A stretch of 64,000 nt of DNA from Trifolium pratense. Lineage: Eukaryota > Streptophyta > Magnoliopsida > Fabales > Fabaceae. The notes under the pieces are model-generated. The model was not told the DNA's origin, did no database searches, and saw only the letters and a list, made by a program, of their open reading frames with translations. A program made the translations under genes and the position numbers. The stretch lies in contig NC_060065.1 of the NCBI RefSeq assembly GCF_020283565.1, forward strand, positions 18,204,866-18,268,865, written 5' to 3'. Shown in pieces: positions 34,626-46,179 of this stretch (its first letter is position 1; each line of letters begins with the position of its first letter).

Positions 34626-36880
34626 TTGTCATAAAGTTGTGTTAATGAAAGTTCAAAAGTGGGAAAAGTGTTTTGATCAAAAGGAAGTTTTGTCCTTTAT
34701 TTCAAAAAATGTTTGATTTGACATAAAGTTGGTATTTGATTTTCAATTGGTTCAGTTATATTTCAACCATGGCTTGGGAGAAAGTTGGTTTTTTTCTCAC
34801 AAAGTGGAAATATGGCTTAGTTAGTGAGTCATATGACTCAGTTACACACTAATCTGGTTCAGTTAGCAATTTTTTGGACATAAAATACCCTTCATTTGGA
34901 CATGTGGCAGATTCTTAGGCAATGGCATTTTTTATTTTACCAGGGACATCAACTTTTTTATATTGTTATTGATATGTAGAACACATAACATAAGATAAAT
35001 TCTCTAATTCCAACCAAATACTATTTTCATATGTAAAACTTAAGGATCAAATTTCTAACCACTTGTTTATGCAAGAATGATAACAAGACATCCTCTTACA
35101 TCAAATGTGACACCTTCTAAAGGAAAAAAATGACTCAAATTAGGCAATAAATTCACATAATAATTAGCTTCTCTGTAAGGGTGTGTTATTCAATCGAAGA
35201 AGAGATTAGATGTAGAACCTTGCCTGATAAACATATCCACGACAACTTTGAAATCCATTTTAAAGAGCTTGCTCAAGGAAGAAAAATCCATAGTTAATTT
35301 TAGGCTTAATTAATTATAATTTTGATCCTTATATTTTTACTCATTCACAAAATTAATCCCTCATTTTAAAATCATCTGAGTTATGTTTCTCTATCCTATT
35401 TTTTTATACTCAATGGGATCAATAACTTCATTCAAAATATCTTTCATGTCTTCAAATCCCTAGATAGTTAATCTTAATTCGATTTTGAGAACACAAAAAT
35501 CTTTTATTTATTTATTATTTTTTTAAAAAACACACACTACATCATTATATACTCGTAATCAAAATTATGTATTGACATATATGCAAATGGTCAATGAGTT
35601 CTTATATTTTGGAACGAATGAAGTATTATTTTTAATTAAACAGCCTCTTCTAATAATGTGTAATTGGCCTATGCATACCAACTAAATTCATTTAATCATG
35701 ATACTAATAGATAGTAAGATTGGTTTTCTTAACAAACTAAAATATAATCAGGTTCTTGATCTCTTATACAATCCATAATAATAGAAAAATCTTAAACAAA
35801 AATTCTAGTAAATTAACTTATTGAAAACAATAGATAATTTATTAAAGTTAAAGAAAGGAAAGTAACTTGTAGAAAGTGAGTCAGTCTCCATCGAGTAATT
35901 TTATTAGCATCTCGTCTTTTTTGGAACTTATTCACTCAGAGTAGAATCAAACCACGAATGATTTTCAATACTTTGCTCTAACCAGCTAAGCTCCCCAAAA
36001 ACAAAGTTCAACTCTTTGTTAAACTTTCACATTTTTGCTTTGGAATCCTAAATGAATAGTCACTTTAAAATTTACAATTTTACAAAATCGTGTCTTCTTC
36101 TTTGCTATAATGCTTGGTTCTGATCAAACTGCAGTTTCAAATTTGAATTGTAATAAAACCATGTGCTGAGAGATAATGGTCAAATATGTTGAAATAGTGT
36201 CTTTTATGATTGTGTAATAAATGGGTCATTAGGCAATACACGATTGAAGAATCTAGGATAAAGATTACAAAACATTTTGTTATTGTTAATCTTTTTACCA
36301 ATTAAAATCCACTCAAAACTTCTTTGTAGAATGAAAAAGCTTTTATATCATAGTAATTGAATAATAAATAATGTTATTTTTGGCTAAAAACTAAAGTGTT
36401 ATATTTCTCTGATTATGTATTTGTGCATATTGTTGTATTGTTAACAACAATGTGGATATCTCATGTTGTACACTTCACTACAATTCTAATCTATTTTCTT
36501 GCCCATGCCATAGCCTTGAATCTAGCTATTAATAACCACTCAACTTTTTTTTGTAGATGTTGATATAGTAATTCAATAATCCTCTTTTTGGTTTTTTTAT
36601 TGTTTTTTTTTACAGTTACTCAATAATTCTCTATAACTTGTTTCTCTTGAACGGTTTGTGTTTGTATTAAAATTATGTTCAAGAAAAATCATATCTGCAA
36701 ATATTGTTCCATCATTCTACCTCATTCAAGGATATAAGTGCAGGAGGAGAAATAGACACGAATTATTAGTGAATGAGAGAGTGGAGAGAATCGATTAAAA
36801 CAGAGGATCTAAATCTATATCTATGATAGAACTTGACTTTATAATTAAGAAATATACACACGCACACTTTTATTCGTATT
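34626..36880. other. AT-rich DNA, no gene supported
   Basis: No coding exon or complete repeat recognised. Composition and position suggest the interior of the candidate Helitron or old repeat DNA. Confidence 0.4.
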
Positions 36881-36913
36881 TTTACCCGTGTTTAGCACGG
36901 TTCCGAATACTAG

Positions 36914-37524
36914 TTGGAAATAAATTGAACTTGTACATCAAAATCAAATCCGACTGGTCTACTAATTAATGCACTATTGGGCAATGGGCAAAGACCAATT
37001 GATTTCTAATTTTCCAAATTTCATAAATCTCCCCTCCAAAGTAAATTTTCCAATGTTGTTTCTTCTTCCCCAAATTAATTAATTAGAAACCAATACTGAA
37101 TACTCCATGGGATCAATAATTTCATTCAAAAAATATTTAATGTCTTCAAATTTCTAGAAGATGCAAAATGGTCTATGGGGCATAATTCAAAGTAGGACAA
37201 ATATTGCAATCGGTCATGTTGTGACGACATTTTTTCTCATTTGATAAGAATTTTACCATACAAAAATTATCCATCAAGTTATTAAGATCAAATAAATAGC
37301 TCAAATTTAGTTATTGAATCAACAATTTATAAACAACTCAAATTAATGTTCAATAAATAAAATCTAAGTAGTGCTATATTTCAATGATTAATAGTGAGTT
37401 AGGTAACAACTACTAAAAACATAGATAAAGCAAATATATATAATATATAGAATAATAGAAGTACTATGATTTTAACCCCCCCAAAAAAATATAAAAATTA
37501 AAATGCTAAAATTATAGTAAAAGC
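36914..37524. other. Intergenic / 3' flank of the VQ gene
   Basis: AT-rich sequence without recognised genes. The part next to 37525 should hold the VQ gene's 3' UTR. Confidence 0.4.
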
Positions 37525-37890
37525 CTAGGACATATTAAAGCTCAACAAATCATATGGAAGATGTTCACTTAATGGCTCCACAAAGGATTGTCTTGAAAGA
37601 AACTCACTATAATCAGCCTTCAAAAAGGTGTCTTGATGAGACAAATGATCATCAACCTTCCATTGTTGATGAGTTGAAGCACCCTTGTTCATCACTCTTT
37701 CATCAACACAATCTTTTTCTTCCAGGGGCATAGTAGTAATTTCAGCAACGTTAGAATCTTGACCAGTTAACTCTTGCACAAGTGCTCTAAAATTTGAAGC
37801 ATTAGTCTTCACCTTCACTGGACTTGAAATATATGTAACTTTGATATCTTTTTTGTCCCTTTTGCTTATCCTTTTGTTCTTCATCATCAT
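37525..37890 (-). CDS. VQ-motif protein, SIGMA FACTOR BINDING PROTEIN 1-like (121 aa)
   Basis: Intronless frame starting with MMM. The basic N-terminus is followed by KVTYISSPVKVKTNASNF and the VQ motif FRALVQELTG at residues 34-43. The motif plus the preceding YISSPVKVKT block match the SIB1/SIB2 group of VQ proteins, which bind plastid sigma factors and WRKY33-type factors and modulate defence; that is family knowledge. Length (121 aa) is typical. The C-terminal part is acidic and hydrophobic (DYSEFL, PYDLLSF), another VQ-group feature. The upstream region on the minus strand has a TATA box and two W-box cores, in keeping with WRKY control. I chose the first ATG; the next two codons are also ATG and would shorten the protein by only one or two residues. 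Confidence 0.88.
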   Translation of the reverse strand: MMMKNKRISKRDKKDIKVTYISSPVKVKTNASNFRALVQELTGQDSNVAEITTMPLEEKDCVDERVMNKGASTHQQWKVDDHLSHQDTFLKADYSEFLSRQSFVEPLSEHLPYDLLSFNMS

Positions 37891-37988
37891 GACCCTATAG
37901 GGTATTTATGTGTTTGTGTGTATTTTTTGTTGGTCTAATAAGTAGAATGCAATAGTGGATAAGATATAAAATGATCAAGTTGCAAAGC

Positions 37989-38000
37989 CTTTATATATAA
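37989..38000 (-). promoter_or_regulatory. TATA box of the VQ gene
   Basis: On the minus strand TTATATATAAAG lies about 100 bases upstream of the ATG, leaving a 5' UTR of roughly 70 bases. Confidence 0.6.
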
Positions 38001-38023
38001 GCTAAAGTTGAATGAGTAATTTT

Positions 38024-38105
38024 GGTCAAATGTGTGTGCTTCATGCCATATGGAAAGTGACAATGGTTTGAAAAAAAGGATGGTTAGTAAAGGAGGTAAT
38101 TGACT
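38024..38105. promoter_or_regulatory. Two W-box cores upstream of the VQ gene
   Basis: TTGACC is present on the minus strand at 38024-38029 (GGTCAA on plus), and TTGACT on the plus strand at 38100-38105. WRKY factors bind TTGAC[C/T]. Two within 80 bp close to the TATA box is suggestive, but the core is short. Confidence 0.45.
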
Positions 38106-39678
38106 AAGGAAAAATATGGAAAATATTAGGAGAAATATTAAACTATAGGAAAATGGGAAATTGAGTATGTGACCCGTAAGTAAGCTAGCAAAATATGCAT
38201 AACATAATAATTTGTGAACCGCTTAAAATAATGATTTTTTGTCTTCATTGAATAAATTCTGGCACGTGCGCAGCCATGTACGACTGGAACAAGATCATGA
38301 TCATGAACTTTGGCGGTTATATTTTAATGAATGTATAAATTTTAGAAAGACAGTAAACCTATGTGATATTTTTTGTTGGTGATGCATGCATATTGCAATA
38401 TGGATATTCATTTCTATTTCTTGACAAAGGATATATATTCATGTCTTTTGTTGACTCAATAGCTGTTTGTTTGTAATTTCACAAGTGTTTTTTTAGATAT
38501 AATAAGAATATTTGTAACCTAAAATATAATTAATAAAAAGTAGTAATTTAAAATATAATTATTTAAAAATTAAAGTAGTTAAAATTATTTTTTGGTAAAA
38601 AATTATTTATGTTTAACATGGACACATATAACTAAATTTAATTGGTGTAATGTCAGCATAGGGCATATATCTTCAAATTTTTTTTGATAAAGATATATCT
38701 TCAATTGATGTAAGGGTTAATTAGAAAAAATCTTTTTGACCTTATATATGCGCGTGTATTTTTAAGTAATTTTGACAAATGACGCAACTCACACAAGACA
38801 TATAATTAATTTTATATGGAAAAAACAAAATTAGAAACAAAGTAACTACTTCTCACCCTCTTTGTTTTTTAATTTAGTTTATCTATCTTTTGTTGTATTG
38901 TGTACGAAGTATTGAACTATTCGAAAATTAGGGATTTTTGAATAATTGAGGAGTTTTAGATGTAAACAAAGTTTCAATCTAACTCGTAGTAACTGGTCTG
39001 TTCAACCTGCCACCTGTACGACCCGACACCCAAATAAACCGAAGATATATATGGTCGAAATTGAGTCAAAATTAAATAGTTGTGATTTTTATCCGTTTGG
39101 TAATTTTCCGACCGACTGATGCACCTACTACATCCATTTTAGGATATGCCGTCTTTTTCATGCCCTAGTATTAAAATCTTAGAGCATCCACAATGGAGAT
39201 ATTCATTTTTGAGTACTTAACTGGACCACACGTATACACATCACTTATTTATAATTTTTTAATAATAGTACTTAATAAGTATTCAATCCCTCCAACCCAA
39301 ATATCTTAAAAAGTTCTAAATTGGTCACACCAATAACACATTCCATTCCACCAATAATTATACATCATTATAAATGGGATCCACAAAAACAAAATAGATA
39401 TCACTTCTTATTATAGAACCAGTACCTATTAAGTACTCTTTGTGTTTTGCTCTAATGGGAGTACATATTAAGTACTAATACTTAAAAAAATAAATATCCA
39501 CCATTAAAGATGGTCTTATGAAGAGTTGTCATCGATTTATATTCCACAAAATACTTATTAAGTGTGTTCTAATATCTTTTTATCTTATAGAACAAGTGAA
39601 TATAAAATACACTCTATTTCACAATAAACGTTGTTTTACTTTTTTTTTTGGGGGTAAAAATAACTCATGTTCTTTTGA

Positions 39679-39683
<5 letters not shown>
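38106..39683. other. Intergenic, no gene supported
   Basis: AT-rich DNA upstream of the VQ gene. A segment at about 39185-39510 has inverted ends built from repeated TTAAGTACT-like words (for example near 39215, 39428 and 39470) and may be a degraded MITE; not resolved. Confidence 0.35.

Positions 39684-39749
<66 letters not shown>
39684..39749. repeat. (TA)n microsatellite
   Basis: About 66 bp of pure TA immediately left of a MULE-like element. Confidence 0.95.
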
Positions 39750-39751
<2 letters not shown>

Positions 39752-39754
39752 ATA

Positions 39755-40164
39755 AGCTTAATTAGTCTTTTGGTCCCTTAAAGACATTTTAGGTTTCACA
39801 ATGGTCCCTTAAAGAAAAAATGTCCGGATTGGTCCCTTAAAGACACATCTGTTTCTCAATTGGTCCTTTCTGTCAATTTTTTACAAAAAACGTTAGTTTT
39901 AATTGACTGGATTGTGGATGCCATTAAGTGTAAGTGGTTACCAAAAACCTTATTAATTTTTAAAATTTTAACCATTGGAATTTTTTGTTATATTTGAAGT
40001 TAAAATTTAACGGAAAGAACCAATATGGCAAACATATACGGTATGTCTTTAAGGGATCAATCCGGGTCTTTTTTTCTTTAAGGGACAAATCTGGGCCTTT
40101 TTTTCTTTAAGGGACTATTGTGAAACCTAAAATGTCTTTAAGGGATCAATAGACTAATTAAACC
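39755..40164. mobile_element. MULE-like MITE with GGTCCCTTAAAG repeats in long inverted arms
   Basis: The left arm (from GCTTAATTAGTC at 39756) and the right arm (ending GACTAATTAAACC at 40164) are inverted copies. Each contains several TGGTCCCTTAAAG / CTTTAAGGGA blocks. Flanks TATAAGATA and TAAAAGATA match at 8 of 9 bases, consistent with a 9-bp Mutator-type target duplication. No coding. Confidence 0.7.
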
Positions 40165-40375
40165 TAAAAGATAATTACACATGAACAAAAGGCAAACGGG
40201 TAACAAGCTGGACCGCTAAATCTTTCGGTATTCACAAAATCTGAGTTTAATTTCTAAATAAAATAATTTTAATTTAATCAAATTTTATTTATTTTGTGAC
40301 AAAATTTCGAATTATTAAGATCCTAAATATCGACCTGTCAAAAAATCCTAAAAATCGGAGAATTAAAATAAAAAA

Positions 40376-40560
40376 GGCTTAAATGCACTTTTGATCCCCC
40401 TATTTTCAAAAAAAATGAAGTTTTGGTCCCCCTATTTTAAAAACCAACTTTTTAGTCCCCCAATTTTTATTTTTTTTTGAGTTTTGATCCCCCATTCCAT
40501 TTTAAGGCTAAATTTGTTGATGTGGCATTGTCACTAATGCATATCAGCGTCTATATTAAT
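40376..40560. mobile_element. Single arm of a GGCTTAAATGCA-type MULE-like element
   Basis: It begins GGCTTAAATGCACTTTTG and continues with the block order (CCCCCTATTTT, ACTTTTTAGTCCCCCAATTTT, CCCCCATTCCATTTT, GATGTGGC) found in the complete element at 56609-57762. I found no matching opposite arm nearby, so it is a truncated copy. Confidence 0.7.
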
Positions 40561-41147
40561 CATATTTCAATAGAGTGTAATATATTTTTTTCAGTTTCTA
40601 TGAATTATTAATTTATGATTTTCTTGGGACCAAAAATTATAAAGAGATCTCCCGAAAAATTACTATCTTATTATTTTATCGAATTTTTCAATTTTTTACA
40701 TTGCCCCAAGTTGGGACCGGACAAATTTATTATTTTAGAGAGTTTATTAATTTACCGAGTATTAATTTAAAGAGTTTCTACTGTATAAGAACATCTTTCA
40801 TAAAAATTTAGAATTTTTTAACGTATATTATGTGTAAAAAACTAAAAAATTCATATTTAATTCATCCCTTGTTAATAAAATTTAAACTTTTGCAAGAAAG
40901 ATTCATATAATGTATTAAACATGACCGCGATTTTTTTTTAAAAAATTTTGAATGATAGGCACGGGTTAAATGAAAAGTAGAGACTAAAAATCGTTACAAA
41001 AAACACTTTAAGGATCAAAAGTTGTTGAAATTTTTTACTAATGAAATTTAAGATATTTATAGGAACAAAAACATATTTAACTCTAACTAATATTATGCTA
41101 AAATCAAAATAATATATTTCTTTGATAAAAAAAGAGGAAATAATATT
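40561..41147. other. No gene supported
   Basis: AT-rich sequence between the truncated MULE-like arm and the next MITE; might include the eroded remainder of that element. Confidence 0.35.
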
Positions 41148-41318
41148 GAGTTTAATTGATATGCACTGACGGTGTAAAATAGTTTTATAGATCGTCCAAT
41201 AAATAGCCATCATTTCATTTTGCCATATCATGTAAGGTGAAATGCGACGGAAAACATGGTTGGTACTGGGTAATAGTGTAAAATTATTTTACACCGTCGG
41301 TGCATATCAATTAAATCC
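41148..41318. mobile_element. 171-bp MITE with perfect 9-bp target duplication
   Basis: The left end GAGTTTAATTGATATGCAC and the right end (reverse complement GGATTTAATTGATATGCAC) are long inverted repeats that continue through GACGGTGTAAAATA. AATAATATT flanks both sides (41139-41147 and 41319-41327), a 9-bp duplication pointing to the Mutator superfamily. Confidence 0.88.
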
Positions 41319-41436
41319 AATAATATTTATTTTGAAAATTAAAGAGTGTGACACTAGTATAGACATGAACTATAGAATTTGGCGTTACACAAACCAATAA
41401 AAATAAACCATGTTTTATTTTTTGACTAAAATGATA

Positions 41437-41700
41437 CTCCCTCCGTCTCATTTTAAATGACCTATTTGACCATTTCACACATTTTAAGAAAAATGCATAA
41501 ATATAGGAGAGAATTGTACAATTACTAAATTACCCTTGCCTTTTTCATTACTGGTAGTAATGATTAAATTTGTTGAGTATGCCGCACTTAAACATGAGCC
41601 CACATAAAAGGTAAAATTGAAAAAAATGACTTTGAAAATTATATATGTCATTTATTTTGGGATAAATCAAAGTAAAAAAAAAATCATGGGACAAAAGTAG
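41437..41700. mobile_element. Stowaway MITE (copy 2)
   Basis: Terminus CTCCCTCCGTCTCATTTTAA, TA duplications at 41435-41436 and 41701-41702, 264 bp. The interior matches the copy at 26248-26516 almost throughout. The right terminus has decayed (ACAAAAGTAG). Confidence 0.8.
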
Positions 41701-42149
41701 TACTAAAATAACCCAAAGTTCTAGAGCTCTATGTTTGCATCATTGGCTATGTTTGCATCCAGATTTCTAGAGTTCTAGAGCTCTATATGCATCATACAAG
41801 ATAAATGTTAGTCAAAGAAATGACTTAGAATGTCATCCGATTTAAATTAAAAAAGAAAGGAGGATAATGATAAGTTGTTTGACGAAGAAAGTGATGGTGA
41901 TCGTTCAAATAATAAAAAATGAAAATTAGGTGAAGACTCACGTTAAATGTTGAATGTCATTCATATACATCTTAATCTTGTGACCCACCTTATTCTTAAT
42001 TTGTCTTGGATTTATGCTTTTTGTATCCATCCAACGCGGATTTTTGGGTGGGAGATTATGATAGGTCTCTCATCGATGAGTCATGTGTTATATGGATTGA
42101 ATTGAATGTGTACATGATATTATGAGGTACTGTCAGTATTAATTTTTTT

Positions 42150-42640
42150 TTTTTGGGAAAAAATTATCGATTTTTTTTCCGGAAAAAAATTCCCGATTTT
42201 TTAGGGAAAATTTTTTGATTTCAGATAAAAATAATTTCGGAGTTTTTCTGGAAAAAAAAGTTTCTGTTCTTTTTTCGGGAAAAAAGTTTCGGATTTTTTC
42301 CGAAAAAAAATTTCAATTTTTTCTGGAAAAAGTTCTGATGTTTTCCGGAAAAAAGTTCCCAATTTTTTGGGGAAAATAGATTTGAAATGTTCATATGAAA
42401 AAGTATTGCTGATACAAAAAAGAGTGAAAAAACAGAAAATATTTAAAACTTTTATTTCGAATAAAATATTAGAACTTTTTCAGAAAAATATCGAAGAATT
42501 TTTTTCCAGAAAATATCCGAAACTTTTTTCCGAATAAAATATCGGAACTTTTTTTCCGAAAAAAGAACGAAAACTTTTTTGTTCAGACAAAACCTCCGAA
42601 ATTGTTTTTATCTAAAATCAAAAATTTTCCCCTCAAATTA
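42150..42640. repeat. Long imperfect hairpin made of short CCGAAAAAA-type units
   Basis: Left half (about 42160-42375) and right half (about 42440-42640) are imperfect reverse complements in the same order. TTTTTGATTTCAGATAAAAA, AATTTCGGAG, GTTCTTTTTTCGG and TTCTGATGTTTTCC on the left have counterparts on the right. Each half is built from repeated GGAAAAAAGTT(T/C)C-like units of about 20-30 bp. The centre is about 60 bp of non-repeated sequence. No coding. Confidence 0.75.
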
Positions 42641-43766
42641 GATAAAAAAATGTAGAAATTGAATAATATGTAATAAAAATGACTCATATATCCTAACACT
42701 ACCTTGAAGTTTTTGATACAAATTTGGCTTTTCAATTTATTTGTATGGTTGCTCAAAACTTAATGTAAAATTTTCAAATATTTTAGACTCTCTCATAAGA
42801 TCCAACAATTGATTCTCTTGTTTTTATTTCATTGTAATTTTATTCTTACTCTCCTATTTTTTACAAAAGACAAGGATTTTTTTTTTACCTTCTCACACAT
42901 AAGATGATTTATGACGAGAATAGATCCTCCATTTATTTTCTCTCAATTTTTCTTAATATTTACATCTTAACCATTAATCAATTTCTCTTCTTCTTTTTTT
43001 CTTCAAATTTTAATTTTGTTTTCATAATTTAAATGGTCTAAATTTCACATTATTCTCTCAATTTATTTTTACAATTAAGAGGGTCCATTCTCAAAAACTC
43101 AATCCAATAGACATATGTTATTTAGAAGAGACTATAACTTAATTAAGTACCACACCAAGCTTTCTTATCCACTTAAAATGAAAACTAATATTGTTTTATC
43201 TTTTAAAAAACAATGTTTACGATAACTTTTACTCTATTAACATCAACTCATTCGTTTTGTAGCCTTTTTTTTCTTTTGACTATGTGGTCTATCCTAATCG
43301 ATCCTACATAGAGCTCTTTCTATAACTCAACTCTCAACAAAAACATTAATTTTTATGACATAAATCTATACAGAGGGTCCAAATTAAAAAATTAATATAT
43401 CAAGTTAGGTTAGGACACCTCATAATGAAAAATAAAAATTTTGTTCTCTCAAAAAGAGCTATTTAGTTTCTCATAAAAAGAGCCATTCAAGAAAAAAAAA
43501 TCTCATGGAAAGAATACAATAAGACAAAATGAAATAGAGGAACAATTTACAAATTGAGAATTTTAATTTCTCAAATGGAAAAATAATAAATTAAAAAAAT
43601 TCTCGTTTTTCATGATTTAACAGGTGAACAAGTTTTAACTTGTAATTTTTATGTAAAAGGCCGGTGCCCACGAGACTCGGCTGGCCTTGCACCGTGTGAT
43701 TTTTTATTTAGAATAAAAATATTATCACAACTTTTTCATATATATCTATTTTTTTTAGATATATAT
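42641..43766. other. No gene supported
   Basis: AT-rich sequence with an unexplained GC-richer patch at about 43658-43700. No clear repeat boundaries. Confidence 0.35.
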
Positions 43767-44310
43767 AGGCATGACAATAAAAATCATACCCATTTTGACA
43801 GGAAAAATCCGAGTTGACTGAGTTTGGGTTCGGGTTTGGATTTTTCTCGATTTCAAAAGATGGGTTTGGGGCGGGTAATAGGTACATTGATACTCACCTC
43901 GAACCCGCCCCGCTTATATTAATAACTAGATTTCACCTATTTCAAATTAGAAACGCTTAAACAATCTCTTAAATTACATTCATATGTTTATTTTTTATTT
44001 TAAATTTGAGTATTAGACAAACAATTTTCTCTATTTTTTTATTCTTTATTTTAAAAAATATTGTTGAGAGAAAATAATTTTGGACATTTAACTTTTTTTT
44101 AATAAAAAAAAACTAAAATACAATCTAAATTCATGTGGAAAGAGGTGTAATGGGGATACCCGAAACCCGATGGGGATACCCGATCCCCGTTAGGTATGGG
44201 TTTGGGGTTATCATTTTTATCCCCGCTCGAATTTGGGATGAATTTTGGGAACCCCGAACTTTATGGGTTTGGGGAGGGCAAAATCCATCCCCCGCCCCAT
44301 TGCCATGCCT
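43767..44310. mobile_element. hAT-like MITE with AGGCATGRCAAT termini
   Basis: The left end AGGCATGACAAT and the right end (reverse complement AGGCATGGCAATGGGGCGGG) are inverted. The interior near both ends is rich in GGGTTTGGGG/CCCCGCCCC words and related on opposite strands. Flanks are TA-rich and do not give a clear duplication. No transposase. Confidence 0.6.
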
Positions 44311-44548
44311 AGGTATATATCGGGAAATACAAACTTTGATGCGTCTTTTTCTTTTTAATTTTACCTTTATTTAAACTATTTTACGAATATGTGTTTGTCG
44401 ATGTGACACCGACTATTTCAAGCAACGACATTTTGTACCGGTTGATTTTATATGTGAAATTCATCAACAAAACATTATGAAAAGTGTTGAACAATTGCAC
44501 ATAATCTGATGTGCTTAGAAAATATTCTGAGTAGTTGTAGACTCATTA

Positions 44549-45759
44549 TGTAAGTTTAAGAGTGCAACCTAATAGGGTGGATGAATTAGGTTTTAAGACT
44601 TTTTGGTTATTTTATAGATGTTTTGGATTCCTTTTATTTTTCTTGAAAGTTATGATGAAGGTAATAACAATATGCTGAAAAATAAAAGAGAAAAGGGAAA
44701 GAGAAAAGCGACACAAGAGAATTATAGTGGTTCCCCTATCGGTACGTCCACTCCCTTCACACCCCGCGAAGGAATTCACTATGTTAGAATCTTTGTTACA
44801 AGCAATCTTACCCCAAGACCCCCTAACAATCTTTCTAACATACAACACAAGATAGCACCACACTATCTTTAACCGCAAGAATCTTCACCAAACCCTATGG
44901 TGAAATTCTCATACAACACAAGATAGCACCCCACTATCTTAAACAACACTTGTTTCCACAACCTTGGAAAACAAGCAACAATACAAAGTTACAATGAAGA
45001 AAACTATGTATGGCTGTTATCAAATCAATATCACTTTAATAATGTATATATCTTAGTGCTCAGAAACCTTTTTGGATATGAAAATATAATCAAGGTTTCA
45101 CAAGATATGTGTATGAAAGTTTATGAGAAAAAGTGATATTAATAACTTAGAAATATAGTGAATATGAAAGTTGTTATTGATTGTAATGATCACAAATATA
45201 TTTATAGAGGCTTTAGAAAATGTCCATGAAGCAAGACAACTTTTAGAAAAAAACTTATAATAAAAAGTTATGTTTAAAAAATGCAATGGTTCATAAAATA
45301 TGCATTCTGTCCAGGACATATTAAGACTGTTGTTACGAACAGGCGATGTAAAAGGAACTGGTTTCAAAATTCAAACGTTGCACTGCTTTGAATTACCAAC
45401 AGCAACAGATCATTTTAAAACGGTTAACGACCGAACAGATTTAAAAGGTCCTGACACCTATTTTTCAAAATCAGTTTTTTATAATTTTAAAAGCTTGCTT
45501 CATAGGACTTTTATATTCAACTTAGAAATTTATGTGTAATTAATTTTAAAATAATTTCTGAGCATTCTAAGTTATATATTTATTAAAAGTAATAAATCAA
45601 AGATAAGGACCATACTTACAAATAATTTAAATACTAAGTCTAATACTTTGGTCTTGATGTTGTTTCCTCATGTTGAGCCTCAATAAGCTTTCTTCTTTTA
45701 TGATGTGAGTTTGTTATCATCAAAACCCAGCCAAGTTCAAGAAGGAAATCTTCTTCACA
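44549..45759 (-). repeat. 3' LTR of the gag-only retrotransposon
   Basis: 1211 bp, TGTAAGTTTAAG...TTCTTCACA as read on the plus strand. It contains an internal short direct repeat (ACAACACAAGATAGCACC at about 44842 and 44914, also in the other LTR). Chance open frames within it are mirrored in the second LTR and are not genes. Confidence 0.93.
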
Positions 45760-45775
45760 ATCTCCCCCTTTTTGA
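45760..45775 (-). promoter_or_regulatory. Polypurine tract of the gag-only retrotransposon
   Basis: On the minus strand AAAAAGGGGGAGATT lies directly before the 3' LTR, the expected place for plus-strand DNA priming. Further CTCCCCCTTT/CTCCCCCTA tracts lie at about 45818-45845 and 45912-45920. Confidence 0.75.
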
Positions 45776-46179
45776 TGATGACAAACCATATCTTTTTGAC
45801 ATTGTTGCTCAATGAATCTCCCCCTATCTTGTATGTCTCCCCCTTTGTTTTGCAAATGAATATCCTGAAAAATTTTAACCACAAAACACAAGCATACAAG
45901 TATATACTCCTTCTCCCCCTTTTGACATCATCAAAAAGAAGAAAGAGTAGAATTCAAAGAATAATAATAATATAAGGGAAATTATATACAATATATATTA
46001 AAAATACTTATCTTTCGCAATGATTTGATGTCAATAAAAATATCAATGTTGATGCTCTTCAAATCATCTTTAATTCAATGAAAACTTTAATCCTACTATA
46101 TCATATGGTCTTGTATCTTGAAGAAACCAATCTTAATATGACAATTTTAACATATGGTCTTCAAGTACCTACAAAACAA

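Larger units (their letters stand above)
28829..36913 (+). mobile_element. Candidate Helitron (contains nested hAT)
   Basis: The right end shows the hairpin CCCGTGTTTAGCACGG (36885-36900), then CTAG (36910-36913) followed by T, the standard Helitron 3' end. A suitable 5' end is TCTATACCTATATATAAA at 28829 preceded by A. No Rep/helicase gene is visible, so it would be non-autonomous. Sequence resembling gene leader (CCCTAGCCGCCGCC near 29043 and CCGGAGCTCCGCC around the hAT insertion) may be captured. The 5' end is a guess; the 3' end is better supported. Confidence 0.4.

Noticed and set aside
39518..39781. Open frame with a long alternating tyrosine/isoleucine stretch
   Set aside because: It is the translation of the (TA)n microsatellite at 39684-39749, without protein-like sequence on either side.
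45098..45367. LTR-internal frame considered as an envelope-like or accessory protein
   Set aside because: Entirely inside the LTR, no signal peptide plus anchor arrangement, and copied identically in the other LTR.
44612..45539. Several short open frames repeated at 48040-48967
   Set aside because: They lie in the two LTRs and are repeated only because the LTRs are. No motifs, and they face both directions.
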